Source of the DNA: Pegea sp. RAD2-039
Lineage: Eukaryota > Chordata > Thaliacea > Salpida > Salpidae
NCBI GenBank assembly: GCA_034620365.1
Contig: JAQGEQ010000061.1
Coordinates: forward strand, 1-64,000
DNA length: 64,000 nucleotides
Direction: 5' to 3'
Shown here: piece by piece, positions 27,060-43,501 of the stretch
Layout: each line of letters opens with the position of its first letter
How positions within the stretch are numbered: position 1 is the stretch's first letter
The notes under the pieces: model-generated
The model's database searches: none
What the model saw: only the letters and a program-made list of their open reading frames with translations
Told to the model about the DNA's origin: nothing
Translations under genes and position numbers: made by a program

Positions 27060-29807
27060 AACTTAAAATGTTCTAAACTTGAAAATGATAAAATCATTAA
27101 AAGAAGTTGTTGTCATCAAAGAATTGTTCAAAGTCAACTTCAATGTCACTTCTGTGTATAACAATTTATAAAAATTCAATATATGATGTTTAAAACACTA
27201 CAGAAGTCTTTTTAGCAACATAAGCTTTCAAATCTGACATATATATAATTTTGTACATAAAGAGTAATTGTAAATTGTTTTTTTTTTACAAATGATTTCT
27301 ACCCACTAAATAAATATTTAGTATCTGATGAAGCAGTTAACCTCAATATAAATATTTTGAGAAAAAAAATTTTTTAAACAATTAAATGAATCTTTAAAAA
27401 TTAGTGAAAATATTTTGTTACTTAGATTTAGACATCAATATTTTTTTCAATAGTTTTCATTAATTTTATTTCATAAAAAATAAATTGCAGTATTGTATAA
27501 TAATAAAAACACTTTCAAATACTTTTTTATCAACCAATAAACTTTTGAACTTTTACCTAAAGTAAATTATATAATATATACTATTAAGCCTTTCAAGATC
27601 ATAACAAAATATTTAATGATATTTGCTAGAGTTAAAAAAAATTTTGGATGAGATAAAATATTTTCTTATAAATTAATTATTGAAAATATTATGAACTTGT
27701 ACTTATTTATCAACATTTTGTAAAATACTTAAAAACAAAAGATATATTTAAGAATTTCTTAATTAGATAACAAAAAAATATTAAATGATGACAAAAAAGC
27801 TTGCAATACAAAGCATGATACAACCAACATTTTACATAAAGATCTAGAAGGTATGACGCACAAGAGCATAAGAATCAAGTTGATTAATGAGTTGAGTGAA
27901 AAAGTGCGTAATCTAGCCTTACTTAGAGCTTTAATGGCCGTTTATTTTTAAGACCAGGCACTTGGTAAAAAATAAATAAATAAACATTAAGCTGCTAATA
28001 ACATCAATTTTAAGTAAAAACCTTTGAACGATAAGATTAATAGTACATAAGAGTTTCTATAGCATTTTTACCAAGAAAAATTACGATTTTTTAAAGAGAT
28101 AAGAATCGTAACTTTTCCCACTAAATCAAAAACAGCATATTTATTTTTAGTTTCTATAAAATTTTGTACCTTTGAATATGAGCTACTATAAGACACATTT
28201 CATCTCTGGGCTCTTACAGCCTCAAATATCTATGTTTAGATAAGATTTTACAATTTCAATGAGGTTTTATCAATCATAAGTCTTAATTGAGGGTACTTTT
28301 TTCTGAGTTTACTAACTTTTATGAACTTTGACTTTTATTTTTTTGAGAAAAGTGTTTTTATGCTGCCTTAATATGCTTTAATTTTATGAAAAATAAAAAG
28401 TTTAGTCAAGAAACTATTATCCACTAAGGTGAATTGATTAAAAGTTTTTTCTCTACTTTTGCTTTTTAGTGGCGTTCTGGTTGTATCCTTTTCCCTTATT
28501 TTTACTATCTGAAATACTTTCTTAATTTAAAAGATTCCGACAATTTAGAAAACTACTATTAGCAAAATTATTTAAAGATGATATTTTTAATATTGTTCCA
28601 TATTATTTTTTGGCCAAATTTCCTCACTGCCGGTTGGTAGCTTACTACTAAATGTTATACCCAGTATCTGATATTTTCTAAATATATCACACTACATCAT
28701 ACATTTTACAGATACCTTTCAAGTGATGCTTTAAATACTGTATACAACCCTATAATATAGCATCTTTAAATTTTATATTTCAGGTTTATTAGTCTTTTTA
28801 AGCTTGGTGGCTTAGATTAACTTATTTAACTAAACTTCTGTCAAGCAAAAGTAGAACAAACAAGCCTTATACTTGATAAAAAGGTCATTAAAAATCTCTT
28901 GTTTGGTGCCGTGTACAGTAAAACCACCTAGCTCGATTAAAACCTGAAAAACATTTCTTGTAAACAAGCTATAGTTTATAAAATATCTTTTATTTTATTT
29001 TTCTGCATATATTTTGTGTGAAATCAATAAAATTCACTTATAACCACTGGTACAGCTGCCAAAGAACATGTAAATTCTGAACTAGAATTTATATTAGGCG
29101 ATGGTTGAATGCTGAATGTTAAAGACAAACTGACTAAAGTTTGTAAGATTAAGCAAAAAATTATAACTAGTAGTTGCTACACCTGATTTTAATTTTATTT
29201 AGCTCAAATTTTTTTCTTCTTTTTTTAAGTAATGACTTTATAAAGCTAAATAGTGTGAAAATACTCTAAAGGGTTTTTGTAATTATTGAATCAAATGTTT
29301 TATTAGTTTTAAGATATTTTTCTGCAAAGTTTTAAATCTTAGTTAAATAGTTTTTTTGATTCATTCATAATTTATATAAAAATCTAATTTTTAGACAAAT
29401 GAGTTTTAAAGTTGTAAAAACTTTTCAGTAAACTATTATTATACAAACGATTGTAAAATATATGTAGTAATTTATAGAAGTTATAATAAAAGTTATTTTC
29501 TTTACTTGTAATTAACTCATATAAGTAAATTGATATCTTTTTGTTGTTTTTATTCTATATTTTAAATTTTTTATATGTTATTCTGAAGTTCAAAGTTCAA
29601 TTTCTTGTTAATTTCTTTTTATTTGTTTACTTTTATTTTCAAATAAAAGATTTATGCTCACAATTGTTACAGTTTATTTGCATAAATTTTAATTTTTAAT
29701 AAAGTGTTTTACTAACATTTTCATTCTAATCAAACTTATTTCACTCCTATTTTAGCTTTAAATATTTATTATCATTTCATATAATTAGAATTATTTTCAT
29801 TTGACAA
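27060..29807. other. Divergent intergenic region between ZNRF and PCYT2
   Basis: It separates two outward-facing genes, so both promoters should be here. Part of it (about 27800-28950) is less AT-poor in G and C than its flanks and could be old transposon sequence, but no motif or terminal repeat could be recognised. Confidence 0.45.
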
Positions 29808-33725
<3,918 letters not shown>

Positions 33726-34599
33726 TGACCGAAAATATCTTTTATGTTTTCTGCTTTGATATCAAAATCTAAAAAAAAAATCTTTAATTTTATTCAGAAT
33801 AACTTTTTCTTGACTTTAAAATTTTTTTTTTATTCTTCTCCGAGCGAATTTTAATCTAAAAGATCAGGTGATGTAGCAATCACAATGATAACTGTGAAAG
33901 AAATGCAATTATGTATTTTTTTGTTTTTAAAAAAAAACTTTAAAACTCGAAGAAAGAACCAAAAATACTCCAAAAAAAAACTCTTATTTTCTGTTCTATG
34001 TAATTTATTAGATATCTATCTCTTTTTTGAAACTAAGATGTTTTGCGCTTTTACAAATAAATTCACTTTTATTAATCGATTAATTATCAGAAATCTTTTC
34101 TTGAAATCTTTTTCTAACATTCAATCAGCAAAAATTTGCAATTTTCTTAATTAATATTTTTATCAAAAAATAAATAAAATTTCCATTAACTTTTTTGCTT
34201 GTTGATATTTGATTAAAAAATTTTATTCAACTCTTCGCTTAGTTTATAAATAAATTTATATTTCAATTGATTCAGAAAAAGTAAGAAAACTATTTCTATC
34301 TAAAAGCAAACTCTGTAAAAAACGAATTTGAAAATATTCCAAAATATGGTGAAAAAAACCACTTTTTTGATAAAATTCCAAATACTTCATCTAAATAAAG
34401 AAATATTTGTAGGTTTGTGAAAGCAGTTTTAAAAAGTGGTTTGAATATTTACAATTTGTTAAAATAACCTCATGAAAGATTTTCCTTCAAAAATAAATTC
34501 ATCAACTGAATAGTTGTCAGCTTGAAATTTATCTAATTTCTTATTAATTTTACAACTTAAAAAATGAAGTTAGATTAATGAAATTATCTTTAAGATCAT
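33726..34599. other. Intergenic region downstream of PCYT2
   Basis: AT-rich sequence with long A runs, including the PCYT2 3' UTR. The frame 33885-34154 is lysine/phenylalanine-rich and matches nothing known. Confidence 0.5.
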
Positions 34600-35641
34600 C
34601 ATCTTCAAACCTTTGAATCAAATGATAGAGTTCAAGCAACAAAACCATATCTCAAATACCTCTCTTGTTTGATAATAGCAACTAGCTTGTGATGGAACCG
34701 GAGAATAAAGCTGAATTGCTAAATAATCAATTTAATAGCGTTTTTATAACCGATGATGGCAATACTCCTTCTCTTTCCTACTCTGACATTCTTACAAATG
34801 TCTCTGAGATGGTAGATCTTGACATAATAGTCGATATGGTATCTAAGGATAATTTAAAATCATCAGTTTCCTGTACCCCTGATCAGATCCCTGCTTTGCA
34901 TTTAAGAAAAACTACTTCCTCTTTATCACTACCTTTATCTCTACTCTGAGGCGTCAGACAATGTCAGTGCATGGATGCCATATCAAGTTAGTGATATCAA
35001 AAAATCGAATCTGTTCAGGTAACATTTACGAGATTGGTATGCAGGAAACTTGATATTAAATACAATAGTTATAAACAACGTCTTGACTTCTTAAATTCAC
35101 ATACTTTGGAAACTTGGAAGGATGAAATACGATTTAGTTTTTATTTTCTAAATTATCCACAATTTAATTGACCTTCAGTTTGATGATTTCTTTTCCATTA
35201 GTCTTTCTCTCAAGTTATATCAACTCAGACGACACACATTACATCTTAACAAGTCCATACCACCTGGTAGGTTAATCAAAGCAATTTTTTTCTCATATCG
35301 AACAATTAATACATGGAATCAGCTGCCATCAGACATTGTCATGTCAGAATTATTTGCGTTGTTCAAGCAAAGGTTGAACCGTTATAATATTACCAACATT
35401 ACCATTTCTAAACTTTGATTTTTTATTTTTTTATTATTAACATTCTATGTAATTGTTCACTGTCATATGCTTTGAGGTCTACTGAATATTATATGTTTTG
35501 GGGACTACTGAAATGACATATGTTACATCTTTTGCTTTCTATATTTCCAACTTGATTACGTATAATAGGTAATATTTGTGAGAATGTGTGTTAGCGAGAA
35601 GTGCTCTCTTTAGGTACCCTCCTTCGGATTTATTGTAATAA
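34600..35641 (+). pseudogene. Internally deleted copy of the LINE family
   Basis: Plus-strand copy of the element at 1-1553. At 34689-34947 the frame MEPENKAELLNNQFN...FITDDGN...PDQIPALHLRK corresponds to the RT N-terminus of the left-edge copy. The sequence then jumps to the C-terminus of the pol protein (near 34990, KFTRLV-like QVTFTRLVCRKLD; near 35310, TINTWNQLPSDIVMSELFAL), so the central RT including the YADD box has been deleted. Frameshifts and stops occur. The 3' UTR and end (35460-35641) match the two minus-strand fragments nearby. The left boundary is approximate. Confidence 0.88.
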
Positions 35642-37386
35642 ACAAATACAAAAGTATACAATCAGAAATTTTACGTTGCATATAAAACTTACTTCTATCA
35701 ACAAAAAATACCATTCGTCGTTAAACAGGATTTTTATTAGTTCAAACAGATTAAAATATTTTAAAATTATTTTTTTCACATCAATCATTTTAAACTGATA
35801 GAAGTAATTTATTGATTGATTTTTTAGTTTGATAAATTATCGAACTATATGTTGATAGGATACTACTGTCATCAAGTACATGATAGTTTTATAAGCTATA
35901 TTGTAATCCTCTAGAAATTATAATCACAATGAACAATTCAGTTAGTTTTTGAAGAAGTTTTTTACAAATCTTTAAGCAACAAAGACATGATCTCTAATCG
36001 TAGAAAGATGAATGCTCTTCGCAAAATGTTTGGAAGATTGCTGAGTATTCAGAACCAACAACCAAATTATACAACTATCAAATTTTCTCTTGTTTTTCAA
36101 TTATTTTGTCATTTATAATTGTAATAGCGCTTCTTACCTGACTTGTCACTGTTTCAAAATAGCTTCGATATTAACAATTCTTAACTTCAATATCTTCATA
36201 AAATTTATTTACTTTAATAAAGTCTAACTTTGAAGATTCAACAAAATTTGATTTTAGGAACAAATCATTTGTAAATGAGGTGCAACTGTACTGATCAAAT
36301 AAACAAATTAAGATCAAAAAGTAAATATTCATAGTGGTGATAATTTGTCATCAGGCATCTAAAATAAAATGTTCAACTTTACCAACGTTATATGTGCAAC
36401 TTATAACAAATAAAATATTTGGCCAATATGTTTTAAGACTATATGTCGAATCAAGTCCAGAGCTTTTGGCTGCATAGATGTTCTTCATCTGAAAACAATT
36501 TATGAAAGGCTTGTACAAGCAGTTTAGAAAAGATTTTATCGCTTGATTGGAAATAAAAATAAGGTTGTCAGTATTCGCAATCACTGAAGATATATCTTTA
36601 AAGCATTTTTATTATTTCTGCAAATGGAAATATAGAAATATTTTCAGGATTAAGGAAGCTTTTTTTCCCTAAATTTGTTATAATTAACTTTTCAACGATT
36701 TGTTTCCATCAAAGCAAAATAATATATTCTACCAAAAGATTAACTCAATTATCAGCTGATCAAAACAACTATCTATTTACTACTGACTTCTTTCTTTAAG
36801 ATCAAAACCATCAAAAGTTTGATAAATAGGAAGATGAATATCAAAGAGATGAAGTTGAATATAAGAACAACAAATTAGTGAGTCGGATTCATACATTTCA
36901 GTTTATGACGATTCCTATATTACTGTTTTAAAGAAATGGGAATTTTGATAGCAAGTAGTAGAGCTGGTTTTGTCGAGTTAAAAATAAATTTTGGTTTTCT
37001 AATGAGAGAAGTAGTCGAGTAGGAAAAATAAGGACCGCGTTGTCGCCACTTCTATGGAGTCCACTGATGTTACTAGGGAAACACTCACATCTCTTCAGTC
37101 GCGATTTGTTATTGGCTCTGTATTAATCTTCGTCATAGTTAAGATGTTTGAACCTCTTTTAAATCTCTCATTAGAGCTCGCATAATTCATCTTCTTTGCT
37201 CTTTAGCTCGTGAAGCAGTAGATCTTCTACTGAATTATAAGGTATCACTCCTTTTCACCGCAATCAGATCATTCGGACTCTCGTTTTAATCCTTGATTAG
37301 AATCATTATTACATATCATATAGTCACTCCAGCATTAATTTCTTATGCTTGAAATCAGTAAGCGAAATATAGCTTGAGACCGACTA
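35642..37386. other. Intergenic region with an unassigned less AT-rich block
   Basis: No gene supported. Bases about 36960-37340 are less AT-rich than their surroundings. They read as a short run of non-repetitive amino acids in one plus frame (near 37040-37180), then hit several stops. This may be an old gene or transposon relic, but nothing identifies it. Confidence 0.4.
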
Positions 37387-37695
37387 TTTATTACAATAAA
37401 CGTGAAGGAGGGTGCCTGAAAAGAGCACCTCTAGCTAACACACATTCTCACAAATGATGTGATTATTATATATAATTAAAATAGAAAAATATAAAGATGA
37501 AGATGTAATACATGACTTTTCAGAAGTCCCCATACAATATAGCAATGAATAATTACATAGAATGTTAATAATATAAAACAAAATAAAGTTTAAAAATGAC
37601 AATTGTGGAAATATTAAAACGGTTCAACTTCAACAGAACGAGTGATTCTGACATGACAATGTCTAATGGCAGCTGGTTCCAAGAACTAACAATCT
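37387..37695 (-). mobile_element. 3' fragment of the LINE family
   Basis: Minus-strand copy limited to the last codons of the pol protein (near 37690-37610: SWNQLPLDIVMSES, equal to WNQLPSDIVMSEL at 35310) and the 3' UTR. It ends at 37387 with the same TTTATTGTAATAAA terminus (minus strand) and inverted repeat as the other copies. It is a 5'-truncated dead insertion. Confidence 0.87.
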
Positions 37696-40314
37696 TGTAA
37701 CTTGTCTATTAAAAAAGTGTTTAGTGTAAAAATGTTAGAAGCCTTTTGTTCCGAAAGTTATCACATACAGTTTGACAATAATCAAAAACTTTGTTATAAC
37801 AAAACAATAACAACTGTGAATATCAACTTTTATATTGTACTAAAACTAAATTGTTTTGTTCTAAATTGTTGTAAGTACTTAAATTGCAAAATTATTAGTT
37901 GTTAAAAAAGTTTATTATTGCAATTTGTGAATTTACATTAGACAATTCAACTCTTTTCAAATCATTTCAGTTATTACGTAATATAAGCAACATTTCAAAA
38001 TAAACTTATTGATAAATAAACTGTTTTACAATGTAAAGCGATTACTATCTACATAGACAAACTAAAGACTTATAAATTTTTAATATATTATCTTAAGAAA
38101 TTACTTTAAAATTTAGAAAAACTGTTTTATGACAACTCGTTTACCTAACGCTGGCTTATTCTATATAAATATAGTTTTTGAAAAATAAAGTTGGGTCAAA
38201 CTTAAGATCTAACAATAAGTTATTTTTAACAATGTGTTTGACTACATGATCTAATAAGTCAGAAAAATTTATAGATTGTTTTTAACTTGGTATAATTTTT
38301 TGATTAATTTGAATTATCATTATTTAAAAGAACTTTGTTTTGACGATGGCTTTTCACTAACAGTTTTAACAAAAAGTTAGAACTTTTAGTAAGTAAAAGA
38401 GTTTAATAACTAGATAAGAGTCTTTTAAAAAGAATAATCCTGATATTCAATTTGTTTCTAACTTTTTAGGAGAAAGCTGATTTGAAACAGTAATTAAAGT
38501 AGCAATAAGCTAATTCATAAACTAAATTTTAGAATTTAGCTTAAGTAATTTAGAGTTTTGACAATTATTCAACTTTTGCATGTTTACCTTCAGTAGTTGG
38601 GTTGTAATATTAGTTTTTTAATAAGGTAATGTATTATTCAACAATTAAAACAATATTTCATATCTAATTGCAAAATTAATTAAGATGTGTTTAGTTTAAA
38701 AGACTTAAAATAACAAAATTAGAACCCAGTTAATTACAAAACTAATAAATTTCAAGTATTTTGACAGAAATTATTTCATGACTAAAAAATCTTTGCTGAA
38801 ATTACATAAAACTCAACTTTTTTATATAAAACTTAAAAAATTTCATCAAATCTTATTTTAATTTTTTTTTCTTTCTGAATGAAAGTTTTTATTTAGTTTT
38901 AATCAGTAGAAAGATACTTTAAAAGAACATTTTTATCGAAAAAATAGAATAATTTTTATTTTAACCTACTTAAAAAGATTTGTTCTGCTCTAACAGAAGA
39001 TTTTGATAGGTTTTAACTTATAAATTATATTTAGCTTAAATATAAGCCTAATTTAAATATAAGAAATATTCAAAATTAATTTTTTTTTCATTTTTAAGAA
39101 AGGTTAATATTCAATTGGTATACTGTTGCTTAAAACATTTAGTAAGGCTCTTTTATTTTTCAATAAATATTTTGCTTTATTGATTTATTTTATACAATCT
39201 TTTATATCTTAAAACTTTTACAAATACAAGATATTGAAATATTTAAAGTAATGCTTACATAAAATGTTATATAATTGCTTTAAAATAGAAATACTGAAGA
39301 ATTAAAAAAAATGAGTTAAGCTTTAAGAAGGATAAACGTTCTTTGTTTTATTTTTAATTGAGATTTTTAAATACTTTTTTTTTACAGACTTTCTTTATAT
39401 TTTTTAAGATTTATTTTTAAAAATTGTTCTTATCTATCATAAATTTTTATGTTTTATTTTTTTAGTACTTATCTCAATAGATAGATTTTATACTTTATTG
39501 TTAACAATAAACTTTAGCTGTGATTTATTCTAGAGGAGGTTCTTATGTTTATTTTCAACTATTTAAATATCAGTAAGTCATTAAGATAGAGATTTATTAT
39601 AAAAAATGTAATTCAAGTTATTGTAAATGCTTACAGTGTATAAAATTCAATAAAAATAAAATCTATTTTGAATCAAAAGATACAAATGGTATATATGAAC
39701 AATGTAACTGTTCATATCTTAAATATAATAGTATATGTGATATACCTATATAATATAACATCGTCATGACATTTCTTTTTTATTAAATGTTTTTTTAAGA
39801 ATTGTTGTCTATCATTGTTGAAACAAATTCATGTTTTATGTATACGCAATGCTTGAAAAGTCTTAAGAGGCTTACCTATCATTGTACTCTGAACAATAAA
39901 TCCTAGACAATGTCTTGAATTACCTATCTTGAAATAAAGCAAAAAAAATAAGGGAAATATCGGTTGATACTGAAAGTATTTGCAATTGGTTCTAAATTTA
40001 GTTAATCAACAACAGAACGAAGTTTTTTGGTTATACACACGAAAGTTAACTAGAAAAAGTTAACTTTGAAGTTTTCTGACTTTTCGAGATTAAAGCATCT
40101 TTGACTAAACTTTATTTGGAATCTATCTAATTTCACTTTAAATCTAATCTGAAAAAAATTGAATATTGAAATAAATTGTCGATGGAAACGAATAAATGGT
40201 TTTCAACTTTTTATTATTTACAATTTTCATAAAAACCTTTTAAAGATATCTTCAACTCTTTCAATCTTCATCTTTTCACAGAAACTCTTTGAAATAAAAA
40301 TATTAAGAAAACTG
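37696..40314. other. Intergenic AT-rich DNA upstream of the YTH gene
   Basis: No gene recognised. A T-rich tract ending in CACAG near 40281 is a possible 3' splice site just upstream of the YTHDC1 start codon, either of a 5' UTR intron or of a trans-splice site. Confidence 0.5.
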
Positions 40315-41676
40315 ATGATAATGGATGATCCCGATGATATGTACCTCGAAGCTCTTGCTCAAACCTCTGATCCAATAGCAGAAGACATCATAGAAAGTCA
40401 GAAAGATCATTTTAAGAACCAATCGGAGTACGAAGATAAAGAAGATTGGAACAACAAAGGAAACTCTTTAATCCCTGAAAAGGAAGATGATCTTCAGAGT
40501 GATTATGGTCTAGAAGAAGATGAAGATGGTGATTGGAAAGAGACACAAAGAGAAAGATTAAAGTATCTTTTCAGAGAGGCACACTTCTACATGTTGAAGA
40601 CAAATAGCTTCCAGAACATCGAGATCGCGAAAGATCGTTGCATCTGGACCCCGTTTCGAGGAGTCGAGAATAAGTTAAACCGATCATTAAAAGAATGTCG
40701 GAATGTGATTGTGATCTTCTCAGTAAGAGGAAGTGGAGCATTTCAAGGATTTGCTAGGATCTGCTCCGAGTCTCGAAATGATCTTCCTGCTCCAAGATGG
40801 GTCTTTCCTTACGAAGCAAGCCGAAAGTCTTTAGGAGGATCTTTTGAAATGGATTGGTTGTGTCGTAATCCTCTTCCTTTTCATAAAACTTCTGATATTT
40901 GTAATTTTCTTAACTTCAATTGCCAAGTGAAAGTTGGAAGAGATGGTCAAGAGATTGAAGCAAATGCAGGGAAAATGTTGTGTCTTGAGTTTGATCTTGA
41001 TGAAGATGTCAATCTGAAGAAGATTATTTCAAAATCTCGACGTCATCATAAACTCTGCGGGGGTCCTCCGACCTTCAAGTCTCCGCAAGTCACTAACTAT
41101 CGCGGCTCCCATCATCATGACAACCACCACGCTAACCAACGTGTGACGTCACATCACCAACAGCAACGACAACATCAGCGTAGTGGTTACCGAGCAACCA
41201 GCCAACAGCAAATTTATCAGCAACCATACACACCACTGCTAAGCTACCAGCCAGATGCCAATCATCAAATTCTTCCTAGTCACGTGGACGCACAGCTAGT
41301 TGCGAAGCTAGCAGCTCATTTTCATCATCAGCAGTTTACTGATCCTGTTAAAAGGACAGCGCGATCGCGTTCCCCACCGCAATCGAAGCGGTATACGTCA
41401 TCGAGAAGTATGACGTCACCATCTAAATACTCAACTCATCAATACGCATCATCATCTCGTGACGTCAGACACCATAATGAGCAACGAATCGATAACTCTC
41501 ATTCACATCACACGACTCGTTACTATGGCAACCGAGCATCACGTCATAGTCGTCGTTATGACAACAGTTTTGATCACGAGAAAGAAAGAAGTATGAATGA
41601 TGAGAAGCGAAGAAGATATAATGAAGATGAAGAGTATTTTCATCATCACCAACGATCAAAAATCTATCGCCGATAA
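40315..41676 (+). CDS. YTHDC1: YTHDC1-like nuclear m6A reader, intronless
   Basis: One uninterrupted frame of 453 aa from ATG 40315; an in-frame ATG at 40321 is an equally good start. The open frame extends further upstream, but without ATG and with non-coding character. Residues 1-80 are acidic, as in YTHDC1. The YTH domain covers about 83-220, with cage tryptophans W111 (CIWTPF) and W181 (MDWLCR), plus VIVIFSVRGSGAFQGFAR and VKVGRDGQEIE, all closest to the YTHDC1 subgroup. The tail (230-453) is His/Gln/Ser/Arg-rich and presumably disordered, in place of the mammalian RE/P-rich tail. YTHDC1 binds N6-methyladenosine in nuclear RNA and affects splicing and export. AATAAA occurs at 41879 and 41892. 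The coding sequence is less AT-rich than its flanks and contains three TGACGTCA palindromes. Vertebrate YTHDC1 has many introns. Confidence 0.93.
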   Translation: MIMDDPDDMYLEALAQTSDPIAEDIIESQKDHFKNQSEYEDKEDWNNKGNSLIPEKEDDLQSDYGLEEDEDGDWKETQRERLKYLFREAHFYMLKTNSFQNIEIAKDRCIWTPFRGVENKLNRSLKECRNVIVIFSVRGSGAFQGFARICSESRNDLPAPRWVFPYEASRKSLGGSFEMDWLCRNPLPFHKTSDICNFLNFNCQVKVGRDGQEIEANAGKMLCLEFDLDEDVNLKKIISKSRRHHKLCGGPPTFKSPQVTNYRGSHHHDNHHANQRVTSHHQQQRQHQRSGYRATSQQQIYQQPYTPLLSYQPDANHQILPSHVDAQLVAKLAAHFHHQQFTDPVKRTARSRSPPQSKRYTSSRSMTSPSKYSTHQYASSSRDVRHHNEQRIDNSHSHHTTRYYGNRASRHSRRYDNSFDHEKERSMNDEKRRRYNEDEEYFHHHQRSKIYRR

Positions 41677-43501
41677 ACATCCGACAATCCATAAAGAAAT
41701 TGTTCAATTTTCATGTAACTAACAACAAAGTGAAAAAAAGTGTTTCCAAAACTCAATTTTATTAATTTCATTTCAAAACTTTTTTCATTGAAATTTTTTA
41801 TAAAAACAAGATTTGGTTTTTTCTATTTTGAGTGATTTTTAACTTTTGTGAACTTCTTTTTACAATAACTGTGTACAAAATAAAACTTCAGAATAAACAT
41901 TAGGCTAAAAAAGCAATCTTAAATTGTAAAAAGTGACAAAATAATAAAATTTTTGATTTAATTTCAAAGTATAATTGAAACCAAAACGCGAAAGGTTAAT
42001 AGGTGATTGAAATTTTCAACAATTTATATTTTTTATTTATAAGAACAATTAATCAATAATTGATCTTCTTACAGTTACCTTTTCTAATTTCATTTCCTTC
42101 AATAAATATTTATTAATGGTTTTTATTGTTATTTCTTTTTTGTAATTGCGAAGAAAGCTGAAAATTGTTAAACAGTTTAAACAGGCTTTGGAAATTGACA
42201 AAACATTTGCTTCTAATATTTTTTTAAAACTATAAACTATTTAATTTGCTTTGTTTACTTTAAATGTCTTTATAAGAAATTGTATCACCTTAAAAAAATT
42301 TTCAAACAAAACAGTAAACTTTAAACTAATTTCAGAAAATGTTTCATGTTTGTTTGTTTGAAGAAAATTTTTAAATGAACCATTTATTTTTTCATGATTC
42401 ATGATTTTCTTAAACATTTTTTATACATGCATCTTACAAAATACTCAAAATTATTTAATTAAGTTTTTAAATAGATCGAAATTAATTTATTTATAGTAAA
42501 ACAATATTAATTGAAAATCAAGATGCAATTTACCATCTGCTGGAATTGATACTTAAAATAGTCGAAATGTTTATTAAAAGTCCTAATTACTTCAAAATGA
42601 TTTCTAAAGCTAAAATTTAATTTAAAGATATAATTGTGATGATTTTGAGATACCAAAACTCAATTCAAAGAACTTTTCTGCCTTAATAGGTTAATTTTAA
42701 GTAAGTACTCTAAAAAGAAATTAAATATTTGAGTCTTATTGGGCTGGTGTGTAAATTTGAAGCGTCAAATCTTTGCTATTTAACAAAGTTAACACATTAT
42801 TTAAAAATCAGTTTGTATTTAGATTTATAAAAAAAACTTGTAATTATCTTTGCATCAAACAAAATATTCATTTCTAAATTTGGAAAATTAATTTTCTTAT
42901 GTTATTCTAATAAAACAAACATTTAAATGAAACAAAATAAGATTTCAAAATGTTTTTTTAAATACTTTGTTATCTCAAATATATGCAAAAGCTCTTAATG
43001 AAAGTTTTAGAGCAATATAACAATTCGATTCAATCTTTAAACTGTTAAATCGTTTTTCTAATTCCGCTAGGTACCGTATGTTGAATAATTATGTTTTTAC
43101 TAAATGTTAGAGTCGACTAAAGATGAAAGTTTATCATTCAGCAGAAATGAGGTTAGCAGTTTGTATTTTGCTGTCTAAATGTTGTTTAAAGTTTTTAAGT
43201 AAACATCATTGTTAAGTTTTTTGAACTATGAACTATCCAGATAAAGCAGTTTTGTTCTATGTTTAGTTGGTATATTCTTATCTTGGGATGACAGTTTTAC
43301 AAAATTAAATGATAATTTTATCAGTTGTGCAAATTGTTTATTAATTTACAAAATTGGATGTCGAAAATAAATTAATTACAACATAATAGTTATTAACATT
43401 ATGAAATGATTTTGTTTTGCAGATATTTGATTATATATTAAATATAATGCTTGATTAATTATTTGTTAATTTGAATAAATAAAAATATAATTGTTTAAAA
43501 T
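41677..43501. other. YTHDC1 3' UTR and intergenic DNA
   Basis: Two AATAAA signals (41879, 41892) suggest that the YTHDC1 message ends near 41900. The rest is AT-rich and without recognisable features up to the start of semaphorin B. Confidence 0.5.

Noticed and set aside
36351..36584. Minus-strand frame of 77 codons
   Set aside because: No recognisable motif, no ATG-plus-exon structure, and base composition like the surrounding intergenic DNA.
40159..40314. Upstream extension of the YTH frame by 52 codons
   Set aside because: It starts on TTG, has non-coding hydrophobic/Ile-rich character and contains a likely 3' splice site (CACAG near 40281). ATG 40315 or 40321 is the better start.
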